Notes: generated by a model from the letters alone, not told the origin. A stretch of 12,805 nt of DNA from Syntrophus sp. (in: bacteria) (GCA_013824905.1 PNOO01000050.1:1-12805), one strand, 5' to 3'. Counted from the stretch's first letter, positions 1 to 7,300 are shown. Program-made: numbers and translations.

Positions 1-597
1 TTTCTCTACAAGGCGACCCGCAATCTGCTCAACTGGACGGGTGACACGGGGGCCTATCTGCGCACGACGATGGAGGCGATGGTCCTCTTCGGCGTTCCCC
101 CGGAAGAGTACTTCCCCTACGATCCGGCAAACGTGGATATCGAGCCTTCGGCCTTCTGCTACTCCTTTGCCCAGAACTACCAGACGCTGAGCTATTTTCG
201 CCTGGACGCCGCCCGGACGACCCGCCCGGAGCTGCTCCGAGAGATCAGGATGAATCTGGCCACGGGCATCCCCGCGATGTTCGGCTTTACCGTGTTCAAC
301 TCCATCGGCAGCGCCGCCAAGACGGGACGGATCCCCTTCCCCGTCAAGACCGACCGGCGCGAAGGAGGGCACGCCATCGCCGCCGTGGGCTACAACGATG
401 ACCTCGTCATCCGCCACGCCTTCTCGGATCTGGAGACGAAAGGGGCGGTCCTGATCCGGAATTCCTGGGGTAAGGAGTGGGGGGAGGGAGGGTACGGCTG
501 GCTTCCCTACGAATATGTGCTGCGCCATCTGGCCGTCGATTGGTGGACGGTCCTCAAACAGGAATGGGTGGACACCCGTCAGTTCCAGGAACCATGA
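1..597 (+). CDS. Papain-family (C1A) cysteine peptidase, 3' part
   Basis: The frame is open from the first base of the window, so the true start and the catalytic Cys region lie upstream. The visible 198 residues carry the C-terminal half of a C1A peptidase. The catalytic His is in GGHAIAAVGYND (His codon 370-372). The catalytic Asn is in LIRNSWGKEWGEGGYGW (Asn codon 460-462), the classic papain NSWG signature. The segment FGVPPEEYFPYD near the start matches the stretch that follows the active-site Cys helix in bacterial members. The family hydrolyses peptide bonds. The cellular location cannot be told because the N terminus is missing. The next gene starts 113 bp downstream with its own strong ribosome binding site, so no link between them is implied. 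Family assignment is secure; the substrate is unknown. Confidence 0.9.
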   Translation, partial: FLYKATRNLLNWTGDTGAYLRTTMEAMVLFGVPPEEYFPYDPANVDIEPSAFCYSFAQNYQTLSYFRLDAARTTRPELLREIRMNLATGIPAMFGFTVFNSIGSAAKTGRIPFPVKTDRREGGHAIAAVGYNDDLVIRHAFSDLETKGAVLIRNSWGKEWGEGGYGWLPYEYVLRHLAVDWWTVLKQEWVDTRQFQEP

Positions 598-710
598 TGT
601 AGGCGGGATGGGCGCAGGTTCCAAGCTGGAGCCGTCTTTCGTCAGGACGATTATCCGACGAATAAAATCTATCCGATGCCGATAACCCTATTCAAAAAAA
701 GGAGGCTGTC

Positions 711-1061
711 ATGACTGAGGGGACAAATCAGAAGATTTCCGGGAAAATTACGTCGATCTTTAATACCGTAATAGCCAATCCGGGAATGGTGATTATGGCG
801 GTTTTCAGCATCCTCATCCTTATCGCGGTGATCAGGGGCGTACCCGTGTTGAACAGACTGTCCGAACCCAACTTTGCCAGAGGGCTGATCACGTTTATTA
901 TCTGTCTGGCTACCATCGGCCTGGCGTTTATGCTGGTGTGCTATGCGTTTTCAGAATCCTCCGATGAACGATTCAAGCGGGCGCGCGAAGTATTTGCCGG
1001 GTTGCTGGGCATTCTCGGGACCATTGCGGATTCTATTTTGGATCCGCAACGACGGGAATAG
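711..1061 (+). CDS. N-terminal part of a frameshifted membrane protein
   Basis: The start ATG has an excellent ribosome binding site (AGGAGG, 7 bp spacing). The 116-residue product has a polar N terminus and two clear membrane segments, roughly residues 25-45 and 62-83, then a charged stretch (SSDERFKRAREVF) and LLGILGTI. In membrane-anchored proteins of this kind LGILGTI is normally followed by a GFYFGS-type sequence. Here the frame instead runs into ADSILDPQRRE and stops. The expected GFYFGSATTGIA is encoded in the -1 frame from about position 1028 and continues to 1372. I therefore read this as the first part of one gene of about 220 codons (711-1372) that has lost one base near 1024-1030, by mutation or sequencing error. 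Function unknown; probably an inner-membrane protein with a soluble C-terminal domain. Confidence 0.75.
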   Translation: MTEGTNQKISGKITSIFNTVIANPGMVIMAVFSILILIAVIRGVPVLNRLSEPNFARGLITFIICLATIGLAFMLVCYAFSESSDERFKRAREVFAGLLGILGTIADSILDPQRRE

Positions 1062-1102
1062 CGCCGATCAGCCTGGCGGACATCCAGGTAAAGGACCGGG
1101 AG

Positions 1103-1372
1103 GTGGCCACATATGTAACCGGCGGCACGCCGCCCTATCAAAGCAAAATAACGGCAACGGGAACGTTCGACGATTCGAGCGCCATCAAACTTCCGAAGGA
1201 ATCTACGCTGATCTCACAAAATGGATGGATAACCCACACATTTGAAAAACCGCTGTCGAAGGCGACCATTGAAATCGATATCAAGGACAGTCAAAACCGC
1301 ACGGCGTCAAAAGAAAAAGAATACGTAAAACCCAAGGCGGAGAAGGAGCCGGCGGGAAAACCGAATCCCTAA
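1103..1372 (+). CDS. C-terminal Ig-like part of the frameshifted membrane protein
   Basis: If translated alone this frame would start at GTG 1103, but no ribosome binding site precedes it. The same frame is open further upstream and encodes GFYFGSATTGIAPISLADIQ from about 1028, which continues the membrane protein starting at 711. The visible 89 residues include YVTGGTPPYQSKITATG and a later IDIKDSQNRTAS. This pattern (GG.PPY, then a beta-strand ending in D..N/G.T) resembles the small Ig-like or SprB-type beta domains of exported proteins. The tail is Lys/Glu/Pro-rich (KPKAEKEPAGKPNP). I treat it as the soluble domain of the broken gene, not as a separate gene. Domain identity is tentative. 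Confidence 0.55.
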   Translation: MATYVTGGTPPYQSKITATGTFDDSSAIKLPKESTLISQNGWITHTFEKPLSKATIEIDIKDSQNRTASKEKEYVKPKAEKEPAGKPNP

Positions 1373-1576
1373 AAAGACAGGAATCCGGACCTCCATGCCC
1401 TGTCCATGCGATCCCCGATCTTTGAGAATCTCCTCAGGACGGCCGCCGATTTTGTGACGCCGGGAAACCTGCTCAAAACTCAGGGCATGGTGAGTGTCGG
1501 GAGGCTTCCCTGAATGGGGTGGCCTGCGGTCTTTGAAACCGTAAATCTCAACATAGCAAAGACCAAGGAGGGCAAT

Positions 1577-2158
1577 ATGGGAGGGGAAAAAAGGATCTTC
1601 ATCAGTGACGTCCATATGAATGCCGGGTGGAGCCTTGCGCCTCCACCCGGGAAGTACTGCTACGACTGGCTGGGCAAGTCTGAGGCGGAGGACTTTGCGG
1701 CATTTCTCGCAAGCCTTTTGAACTACCCCGATCTGGAGGAGGTCGTTTTCATCGGGGATCTGATGGACAACTGGGTCTGTCCCGTGGATCAGGCCCCGCC
1801 TACCTTCGACGATATCGTCAACGCGCCCGTCAACCAGGGAATCGTCCAGCAACTGAAGAAACTCTGCAAGACAAAAGGCATCCGGGTCGTCTACCTCCCG
1901 GGAAATCACGACATGGGCGTGACGAAGGAATTCATCGAATCAAAATTCGAAGGGATGATATTCGGAGCTGGACGTGGAATTCCTGGATCTGTGAGGTCCC
2001 CGTCCGCTGCGATAGATATCCGGGTCAGCATCGGTACCGCACCGCAGGTTTTGAAGCGGGTCGCGGCGAGTGCATCTTGCGGGCCGGGCACAAAACCTTC
2101 AGCGGCTTTGCCGATTTTTCATGTAAAATTTCCCCTTGACAAGACTCTCCCGTTATGA
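1577..2158 (+). CDS. Calcineurin-like metallophosphoesterase, C-terminally truncated
   Basis: The start at 1577 is chosen because AAGGAGGG lies just upstream; an ATG at 1514 in the same frame has no such site. The first ~125 residues carry the metal-binding motifs of the calcineurin-like phosphoesterase fold in order: ISDVHMN (D-x-H), VVFIGDLMDN (GD-x-x-D) and YLPGNHDMG (GNHD). Members hydrolyse phosphomono- or diesters at a two-metal centre. The two later motifs of the family, an isolated His and GH-x-H, are absent. After FEGMIFG (about position 1965) the sequence becomes low-complexity (GAGRGIPGSVRSPSA) and matches nothing I know in any frame. The gene therefore appears to have lost its 3' half and to end in unrelated DNA, so it is probably non-functional. 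The stop at 2156-2158 overlaps the operator of the next gene. Confidence 0.65.
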   Translation: MGGEKRIFISDVHMNAGWSLAPPPGKYCYDWLGKSEAEDFAAFLASLLNYPDLEEVVFIGDLMDNWVCPVDQAPPTFDDIVNAPVNQGIVQQLKKLCKTKGIRVVYLPGNHDMGVTKEFIESKFEGMIFGAGRGIPGSVRSPSAAIDIRVSIGTAPQVLKRVAASASCGPGTKPSAALPIFHVKFPLDKTLPL

Positions 2159-2164
2159 AATATT
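2136..2164 (+). promoter_or_regulatory. Sigma-70 promoter of the rpiR-type gene
   Basis: A perfect -35 hexamer TTGACA (2136-2141) is followed after 17 bp by AATATT (2159-2164), 4 of 6 matches to TATAAT. The expected transcript starts near 2171, about 30 nt before the ATG at 2201. The -10 element lies inside the left arm of the inverted repeat at 2155-2202, so a protein bound there would block RNA polymerase. Confidence 0.65.
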
Positions 2165-2202
2165 TCCTTCAACAGCTATTTAAAATGAAGGAAATATTTC
2201 AT
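2155..2202 (+). promoter_or_regulatory. Perfect 17-bp inverted repeat, likely RpiR-type operator
   Basis: ATGAAATATTTCCTTCA (2155-2171) and its exact reverse complement TGAAGGAAATATTTCAT (2186-2202) are separated by 14 bp. Each arm also contains the perfect 10-bp palindrome GAAATATTTC (2157-2166 and 2191-2200), with centres 34 bp apart. The repeat covers the -10 element, the expected transcription start, the ribosome binding site (GAAGGA) and the first two bases of the start codon. Two identical palindromes at the promoter of a regulator gene fit dimer or tetramer binding and autoregulation. As RNA the arms could also pair and hide the ribosome binding site. Binding by the adjacent RpiR-type protein is inferred. 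Confidence 0.7.
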
Positions 2203-3112
2203 GCCGATCCCGACCCTTCTCGCCGACAGACAGATTAAACTGACCGACGCGCAGAGACGCGCCGCCCAGTACATCATGGATCACTATGACGAGGCGATCT
2301 TCCTGACCGCCTCCAAGCTGGCCGGGAAGGTAGGCGTCAGCGAGGCTACGATCGTGCGGCTCGCGCAGGTTCTCGGATTCGACGGTTATCCGGAGATGCA
2401 GCGGATGCTCCGGGAAAAGCTCCAGGAACGCCTGACCACGGTCACCCGTCTCGAAAAAAGCGTCCGCAATGTCCGGAACGACGGGGACATCCTGACGAAG
2501 GTGATGCAGGAGGACATCAGGAACCTTTCGCTGACCCTGCAGGAAATCTCCCTGGACATCTTCCACCAGGCCGTCGTCGACATGAAAAACGCCCGGAGGA
2601 TCTACGTCGTGGGGTTGAGGGGCGCCCACGCCCCCGCTCTCGTCCTCTCCCTTTACATGCGCTTTCTGAAGAAGCAATCCACCGCAGTGATCCCCGGCTA
2701 TGGAGACGTATGGAACACGCTCCACGGCATGGGCAGCGAGGACCTTGTCATCGGCATCAGTTTTCCGCGGTATACGAGACTGACAATCGATGTGCTGGAA
2801 TACGCCCATGAACAGGGCGCCCGGGTCGGCGCCATCACCGACTCTCCCTTCTCCCCCCTCGCCCGCAACGCCGACTGGGTCCTGCCCGTCCATTCCCAGC
2901 TGGACTCCTTCATCGAGTCGTTCACCGCGGCCATGAGCCTGGTCAACGCCCTGTTGACGGCGCTGAGCGTCCAGGACCCGGAGGAAACCATGAAGGCCCT
3001 CAAAGAAAGGGAGAGCCTCTGGCAGCAGAAGGAGATTTACGTCATTCCCTACGCGGATCATAGGAACCGAAACAACGAACGGAGACCCCGGCGCGGTAAA
3101 CCGCGCCTCTGA
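2201..3112 (+). CDS. RpiR/MurR-family transcriptional regulator (HTH + SIS)
   Basis: The product is 303 residues, normal for the family. Residues ~1-77 form the HTH_6 domain: LTDAQRRAAQYIMDH, then the helix-turn-helix LTASKLAGKVGVSEATIVR. Residues ~130-255 form a SIS domain beginning IYVVGLRGAHAPAL (from residue 134). RpiR regulators usually sense phosphosugars through the SIS domain. Here the loop that normally reads S-x-S-G-x-T, which holds the phosphate, is ISFPRYTRLT (residues 186-195), so the ligand may not be a phosphosugar. Downstream genes for acyl-CoA metabolism and acid uptake support that. The C-terminal tail (HRNRNNERRPRRGKPRL) is very basic and is partly encoded by a GC-rich hairpin. 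The start is supported by GAAGGA 8 bp upstream. Likely autoregulated through the inverted repeat at its start, and the probable regulator of the operon from 3275 to 9774. Confidence 0.9.
   Translation: MPIPTLLADRQIKLTDAQRRAAQYIMDHYDEAIFLTASKLAGKVGVSEATIVRLAQVLGFDGYPEMQRMLREKLQERLTTVTRLEKSVRNVRNDGDILTKVMQEDIRNLSLTLQEISLDIFHQAVVDMKNARRIYVVGLRGAHAPALVLSLYMRFLKKQSTAVIPGYGDVWNTLHGMGSEDLVIGISFPRYTRLTIDVLEYAHEQGARVGAITDSPFSPLARNADWVLPVHSQLDSFIESFTAAMSLVNALLTALSVQDPEETMKALKERESLWQQKEIYVIPYADHRNRNNERRPRRGKPRL
3090..3107 (+). other. GC-rich hairpin at the end of the rpiR-type gene
   Basis: GGCGCGGT (3090-3097) and ACCGCGCC (3100-3107) are exact complements around a two-base centre, so the RNA would fold into a very stable hairpin over the last codons of the regulator gene. 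It ends a few bases before the stop codon. No U-run follows, so it is not a standard terminator. It could slow transcription or stabilise the transcript 3' end ahead of the next gene, which begins at 3275. Confidence 0.4.
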
Positions 3113-3274
3113 GCAGACGGCAAAAGGCCGGATTTCTTTCTCTTCACATCCCCTCACCTCAACGGCGCCGCAATGACTGGCGGGACAAAGGCACAACGAA
3201 ACCCTAAGGATCAAGGTCCACCGCGGGAAGAAACGCGGTTTCGAATACCGACTGGTAAAGGAAAGGAGTATGCA

Positions 3275-5392
3275 ATGAACCGTCTTTTCAGACCCGCCTC
3301 TGTCGCGGTCATCGGGGCCTCCGAGGTCCCCGGTAAGGCGGCGGAGCGGCGGACGAGGAGCCTGATCCAGGGAGGGTATCCGGGAAAGATCTTCCTGATC
3401 AACCCCAAGCGCGATACCCTGTTCGGGAGAAAGGCCTACCCCTCGATCCTCGACGTCGGGGAGGTGGTGGACCTCGTCATGGTCGTCGTCGCCCCGAAAC
3501 TGATCCCCCAGGCCGTGGCGGACAGTGTGAGGATGCATGCAAAAGGGATCGTGATCATCACGGCCGGCCTCGGGGAAACGGGAGAAGAGGGAAAGAGGCT
3601 CGAGGCGGAGATCCTCCGGACCGCCACCGAGGGGGGCGCCAAGATCATCGGTCCCAACTGCTCCGGCCTCTTCTCCGCCGCGGGTGACATGAACCTCCTC
3701 GGCGTCCCTCCGATCCGAAAAGGGCCCCTTGCCGTCATCGCCCAAAGCGGAAACATCATCGACTCGATCACCCACTACGCCGAGATGCGCGGGGTGGGAC
3801 TCAGCCACATCATCTCCGCAGGGAACGCGATCGGCATCCAGTTTCACGAGTACATCGATTACCTGGGGCAGGACGATGCCACCAGAGCGATCCTGATGTA
3901 CATGGAGGGGATCAAGGAAGGGGGAGAGATTGTCCGGGTGGCGCGGGAGGTTTCAAAGCGCAAACCGATCGTGATCCTCAAGGTTGGACGGAGCAAGGCG
4001 GGCGCCCGTGCCGCCGCCTCACACACGGGATCGCTGGCCGCCGACGATGCCGTTGTGGAGGCGGCCTTCCGCCAAGCGGGGATCGTCCGGGTCTCCAACG
4101 TGGACGAGATGTTCGACGTCGCGATGGCATTCGCCAACATGCCCCTGCCGAAGGGAAACCGGGTCGCCATCGTCTCCGAGGGCGGGGGGGACAATTCGGT
4201 CGCCGCTGACAACGCGGAACACTTCGGCCTGGAGGTCCCGATCCTGCCACAGGCCGTTCAGGAGAGGATCCGCCCGTTCCTGCTCGCAGGGATGCCCGCC
4301 TCGAACCCGATCGATTACGGCGGAACAGCCGAGGAAAACCCCGACGTGATCAACAAGGTCGTCGAGGCCCTTATGGAGGAGCCGGGGATCGATTCGGTAT
4401 ACGTCACGGGATTTTTCGGCGGGTTCAAGGAGATCATCGCCCCGCACGTCGGCGAACTGGAAGAGAAGACCTCGCGGGAACTTGTCCGTCTGATGCGGCA
4501 GTACGGAAAGCCGATCGCCGTCCACACCTCCTTCGCCCAGGCGCCCTTTCCTTCGATGGAGATCCTCAGCAAAAACGGCGTCCTGCTGACCCCCTCCTCG
4601 GAGCGGGCCGCGCAGTGTCTGGCCTGTATGGCCAAATTCTCCACCCGGCGGGAGAAGCTCGCCATCGCCCGGCCCCTGCCCGCAATCCAAGCGGACAAGA
4701 CCGCGGCCGGAACGCTGATCGAAGGGGTGAAACGGGCAGGCCGGAAGAGCCTGTTGGAGACGGAGGCGAGGGAACTCCTCTTACTCTATGGCATCCCTCT
4801 ACCCCCGGCCACGCTGGCGAAAACCCAGGAAGACGCGGCCGCTGCGGCGAGGGCCGTCGGTTTCCCTGCCGCCCTGAAGATCGTCTCCCCCGAGATCCTC
4901 CACAAGTCCGACGCGGGAGGTATCCTCCTTAACCTCGCCGACGAAGAGGCCATCCGCAAGGGTTTCGCGCAGGTCGTCGCAAACGCCGGGAAGTTCAGCC
5001 ACCCGGAGAAAGTCCTCGGGGTCCTCGTCGCGCCGATGGCGCCGAAGGGCCAGGAGTGCATCATCGGCATGATCCGGAACCCCCAGTTCGGTGCGGTCCT
5101 GATGTTCGGCCTCGGGGGCATCTTCGTAGAGGTCCTCAAGGACGTTTCTTTCCGGGTCATCCCTCCGACCGATCTCGACCTGGAGGAGATGGTCCACGAA
5201 ATCAAGGGATATCCTCTTCTGGCCGGAGTCCGCGGTCAGAAGCCCAAGGACACCGCCATTCTGAAGGAGATCCTCCAAAGGGTCGCCCAACTGGCGGTCG
5301 ATCACCCGGAGATTCAGGAAGTGGACATCAACCCGGTCATCGTTCACGAACAGGGGGCGTCCATCGTCGATGCCAGGGTCATCATCACGTAA
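3275..5392 (+). CDS. Acyl-CoA synthetase (NDP-forming), fused alpha-beta
   Basis: The start at 3275 has AAAGGAG 6 bp upstream; an ATG at 3173 in frame has none. The 705-residue product has the fused domain order of ADP-forming acetyl/acyl-CoA synthetases: CoA-binding Rossmann domain (~5-130, SVAVIGASEVPGK), two CoA-ligase/flavodoxin-like domains (~140-465, including IAQSGN and SEGGGDNSVAADN), then a C-terminal ATP-grasp domain (~475-705). The phosphate-carrying His is present in AASHTGSLA (His250). The ATP-grasp domain has KIVSPEILHKSDAGG (His543), the second phospho-His site known in these enzymes. The family interconverts acid + CoA + ATP with acyl-CoA + ADP + Pi in the cytoplasm, in either direction. 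A hydratase gene follows after 21 bp and transport genes after that, so it probably activates the imported acid. A role as a protein acetyltransferase (Pat-like) is less likely because no GNAT domain is present. Confidence 0.9.
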   Translation: MNRLFRPASVAVIGASEVPGKAAERRTRSLIQGGYPGKIFLINPKRDTLFGRKAYPSILDVGEVVDLVMVVVAPKLIPQAVADSVRMHAKGIVIITAGLGETGEEGKRLEAEILRTATEGGAKIIGPNCSGLFSAAGDMNLLGVPPIRKGPLAVIAQSGNIIDSITHYAEMRGVGLSHIISAGNAIGIQFHEYIDYLGQDDATRAILMYMEGIKEGGEIVRVAREVSKRKPIVILKVGRSKAGARAAASHTGSLAADDAVVEAAFRQAGIVRVSNVDEMFDVAMAFANMPLPKGNRVAIVSEGGGDNSVAADNAEHFGLEVPILPQAVQERIRPFLLAGMPASNPIDYGGTAEENPDVINKVVEALMEEPGIDSVYVTGFFGGFKEIIAPHVGELEEKTSRELVRLMRQYGKPIAVHTSFAQAPFPSMEILSKNGVLLTPSSERAAQCLACMAKFSTRREKLAIARPLPAIQADKTAAGTLIEGVKRAGRKSLLETEARELLLLYGIPLPPATLAKTQEDAAAAARAVGFPAALKIVSPEILHKSDAGGILLNLADEEAIRKGFAQVVANAGKFSHPEKVLGVLVAPMAPKGQECIIGMIRNPQFGAVLMFGLGGIFVEVLKDVSFRVIPPTDLDLEEMVHEIKGYPLLAGVRGQKPKDTAILKEILQRVAQLAVDHPEIQEVDINPVIVHEQGASIVDARVIIT

Positions 5393-5413
5393 GGGAAAGA
5401 AGAGGAATTCGCA

Positions 5414-6175
5414 ATGGACTTTGAATGCATCATCTACGAGAAGAAAGAGGGGGTCGCAGTCATCACCCTGAACCGGCCCCAGGTCCTCAACGCCATGAAC
5501 AAGCGGCTCTGGCTCGACGTGGAGCAGGCCCTCACCGACGCCCGGGAGGACGAGGGCATCCGGGTCCTCATCTTCACAGGAACGGGGAGAGCTTTCTCCA
5601 CCGGGGCCGACCTCAAGGACTCCAAGGGGCGGTCGCTGAAGGCCTACCGGGACTACCTGGTCCGCCTCCAGGAGATCTCCCGTCAGATCATCCGCTACCC
5701 CAAGCCGACGATCGCCGCCGTGAACGGATTCGCCCTGGGAAGCGGCTACGAGCTGGCGCTGGCCTGCGACATCCGGATCGCCGCGGAGGAGGCGAAGTTC
5801 GGCTCACCCGAGGCGCGGGTCTCCTCTTCCGTGACCGGCGGTGCAATGCGGCTCGTTCAGGATCTTGTGGGCCCCGGCAAGGCGAGGGAACTCCTGTTCA
5901 CCTGCGACTACATCGACGGGAAAGAGGCGGAACGGATCGGCCTGGTCAACCGGGCCGTCCCCGCGGAGGCGCTCATGGAAGAGGCGATGGCGATGGCGAA
6001 GAAGATCGCCGCCAATTCGCTCTTCTCCATCAACCTTATCAAGAAGGGACTCAACATGGCCTCCGAAGTCAGCTTGGAGGCGCTGATGGACTACGAGGTC
6101 GAGGCCTGCCTGGCAACGGTATCGGCGCCGGAACGGCAGGAGAAGTTAGAGGAATTCGCGGAGCGGAAAAAATAA
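5414..6175 (+). CDS. Enoyl-CoA hydratase/isomerase (crotonase) family protein
   Basis: The 253-residue product is full length for a crotonase. GRAFSTGADLKD and NGFALGSGYE form the CoA-binding and oxyanion-hole segments. Both catalytic glutamates of true 2-enoyl-CoA hydratases are present: Glu113 in GSGYELALACD and Glu133 in FGSPEARV, exactly 20 residues apart as in rat mitochondrial hydratase (Glu144/Glu164). Addition of water across a 2,3-enoyl-CoA is therefore a reasonable reaction, though crotonases are versatile. The region after the second Glu (SSSVTGGAMRL) replaces the common IPGAGGTQRL, so substrate specificity may differ. The gene starts 21 bp after the acyl-CoA synthetase with AGAGGA as ribosome binding site, clearly in the same operon, and ends 31 bp before the solute-binding protein gene. 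Cytoplasmic; likely the second step after CoA activation. Confidence 0.9.
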   Translation: MDFECIIYEKKEGVAVITLNRPQVLNAMNKRLWLDVEQALTDAREDEGIRVLIFTGTGRAFSTGADLKDSKGRSLKAYRDYLVRLQEISRQIIRYPKPTIAAVNGFALGSGYELALACDIRIAAEEAKFGSPEARVSSSVTGGAMRLVQDLVGPGKARELLFTCDYIDGKEAERIGLVNRAVPAEALMEEAMAMAKKIAANSLFSINLIKKGLNMASEVSLEALMDYEVEACLATVSAPERQEKLEEFAERKK

Positions 6176-6206
6176 CCGACCATTAATAACGAAGGAGGGT
6201 AAGAAA

Positions 6207-7178
6207 ATGAAACGTTCATGGATTACTGTATTGGCAGTTTTGACGGTCGTGTCCCTGGGGTTTGCGCCCCAGACGTTCGCTGCGGACAAAAAAATCTTCC
6301 TGACACTCGCATCGGGAAGCCCCGGCGGGGCCTACTATCCGCTCGGAGGCGGCATGTCCGTCGTAATTCAGAAAACCGTGGAAGACTTCCGCTGCGCCGC
6401 CGAATCCACGGGGGCCTCGGTGGAAAACAGCCGTCTCGTCGGCAACGGCGATTCGGACATGGGAATGGTCATGGGAAGCGTCGGATACAACGCCGCACAG
6501 GGGAAGGCGCCCTTTGAAAAGAAATACGATGTCGTCTCCCTGTTCCAGATGTACCCGGCGCCCCAGCACCTCGTGACAACGGCACAGTCCAAGATCAAGA
6601 CGATCGCAGACCTCAAGGGGAAGAAGGTTTCGATCGACGTTCCCGGCAGCGGCTGCTCCACAATGGCAAAAATCATTCTCGAGGAGGCAGGATTCAATTT
6701 AGAGAAGGACCTCACGATCGCCAATCTCTCTCAGACGGAATCGGTCCAGGCCCTCAAGGACGGGGTCGTGGACGCAGTCTTCTTCAACTTCGCCTATCCG
6801 GGCTCGGCAGTCATGGACCTGGCGGCCACCCGCGATATCGTCCTGGTTCCCATCGACCAGAAACTGGCGGACAAGATCCTCAAGAAGCACCCTTATTACG
6901 TCAAGATTGTCATCCCCGGCAAGACCTACTCCAAGGTGGATCAAGACGTCCTGTGCCTGGGCGATTCCAACGTGATGATCGCCAACAGGAAGATGAAGGA
7001 CGACGTGGCGTACAAGGTCGTGAAAGCGATCTACAGCAACGTCACAGAGGGAAAGTATGCCCTGATCAACGTTCATCCCGCAGCGGCACAGTTGACGCCG
7101 CAAAACGCGGTCAACAGTCCGCTTCCGCTCCACCCGGGCGCCGCGAAGTATTTCAAAGAAGTTGGGGCGTTAAAATAG
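6207..7178 (+). CDS. TAXI-family TRAP transporter solute-binding protein
   Basis: The 323-residue product begins with a Sec signal peptide (residues 1-25, cleavage expected after QTFA) and continues LTLASGSPGGAYYPLGGGM, the opening that defines TAXI-type (TRAP-associated extracytoplasmic immunogenic) binding proteins. Further family features are the first-lobe segment ADLKGKKVSIDVPGSGC and VDAVFFNFAYPGSAV. It binds the substrate in the periplasm and delivers it to the fused permease encoded downstream (7747-9774). TAXI systems are known or suspected to carry dicarboxylates, amino acids such as glutamate, and other organic acids; the sequence does not reveal this ligand. The ribosome binding site AAGGAGG is the strongest in the operon and a stable hairpin follows the gene. 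Both fit the need for more binding protein than permease. Confidence 0.93.
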   Translation: MKRSWITVLAVLTVVSLGFAPQTFAADKKIFLTLASGSPGGAYYPLGGGMSVVIQKTVEDFRCAAESTGASVENSRLVGNGDSDMGMVMGSVGYNAAQGKAPFEKKYDVVSLFQMYPAPQHLVTTAQSKIKTIADLKGKKVSIDVPGSGCSTMAKIILEEAGFNLEKDLTIANLSQTESVQALKDGVVDAVFFNFAYPGSAVMDLAATRDIVLVPIDQKLADKILKKHPYYVKIVIPGKTYSKVDQDVLCLGDSNVMIANRKMKDDVAYKVVKAIYSNVTEGKYALINVHPAAAQLTPQNAVNSPLPLHPGAAKYFKEVGALK

Positions 7179-7230
7179 GAAACTCGGAGCCGGTTTGTGA
7201 AGATCGGAGATTCGGAGCAGTGAAGCAGTC

Positions 7231-7253
7231 GGGGGGCCGACCGGCGGCCCCCC
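7231..7253 (+). terminator. Intra-operon GC hairpin after the binding-protein gene
   Basis: GGGGGGCC (7231-7238) pairs exactly with GGCCCCCC (7246-7253) around a 7-base loop, followed by the pyrimidine-rich TTCCTTCTCT. It resembles a weak or partial intrinsic terminator, or a 3'-end-stabilising hairpin, in the 122-bp gap between the binding-protein gene and the DUF1850 gene. Partial termination here would give extra binding-protein transcript relative to permease. Confidence 0.5.
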
Positions 7254-7300
7254 TTCCTTCTCTATTCCGAGTCCAATAACAGAAGGGAGAGGCGCCATTT

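Noticed and set aside
638..668. Possible promoter of the gene at 711: TTCGTC/GACGAA inverted repeat followed by TAAAAT (663-668).
   Set aside because: The -35 match is poor and the arms are only 6 bp, so it is not distinguishable from chance.
1376..1513. An open plus-strand stretch directly after the stop at 1372, with an internal ATG at 1406 (35 codons).
   Set aside because: It has no ribosome binding site, no recognisable family and is short; I could not tell it from chance. A 10-bp inverted repeat (1393-1402 with 1481-1490) surrounds it, but the arms are too far apart to argue a specific structure.
1966..2135. Other reading frames after the break in the metallophosphoesterase, looking for the missing C-terminal motifs.
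   Set aside because: None of the three plus frames restores a GHxH motif or a similar tail, so a simple frameshift does not explain the truncation. The minus-strand frames also match nothing recognised.
2180..3847. Long minus-strand open frame opposite the regulator and the synthetase gene.
   Set aside because: It is a shadow of two well-supported plus-strand genes in GC-rich DNA; its translation is low-complexity and matches no family.
5425..6186. Long plus-strand frame overlapping the enoyl-CoA hydratase gene.
   Set aside because: The translation is Arg/Gly/Pro-rich without family features, whereas the overlapping frame is a clear crotonase.
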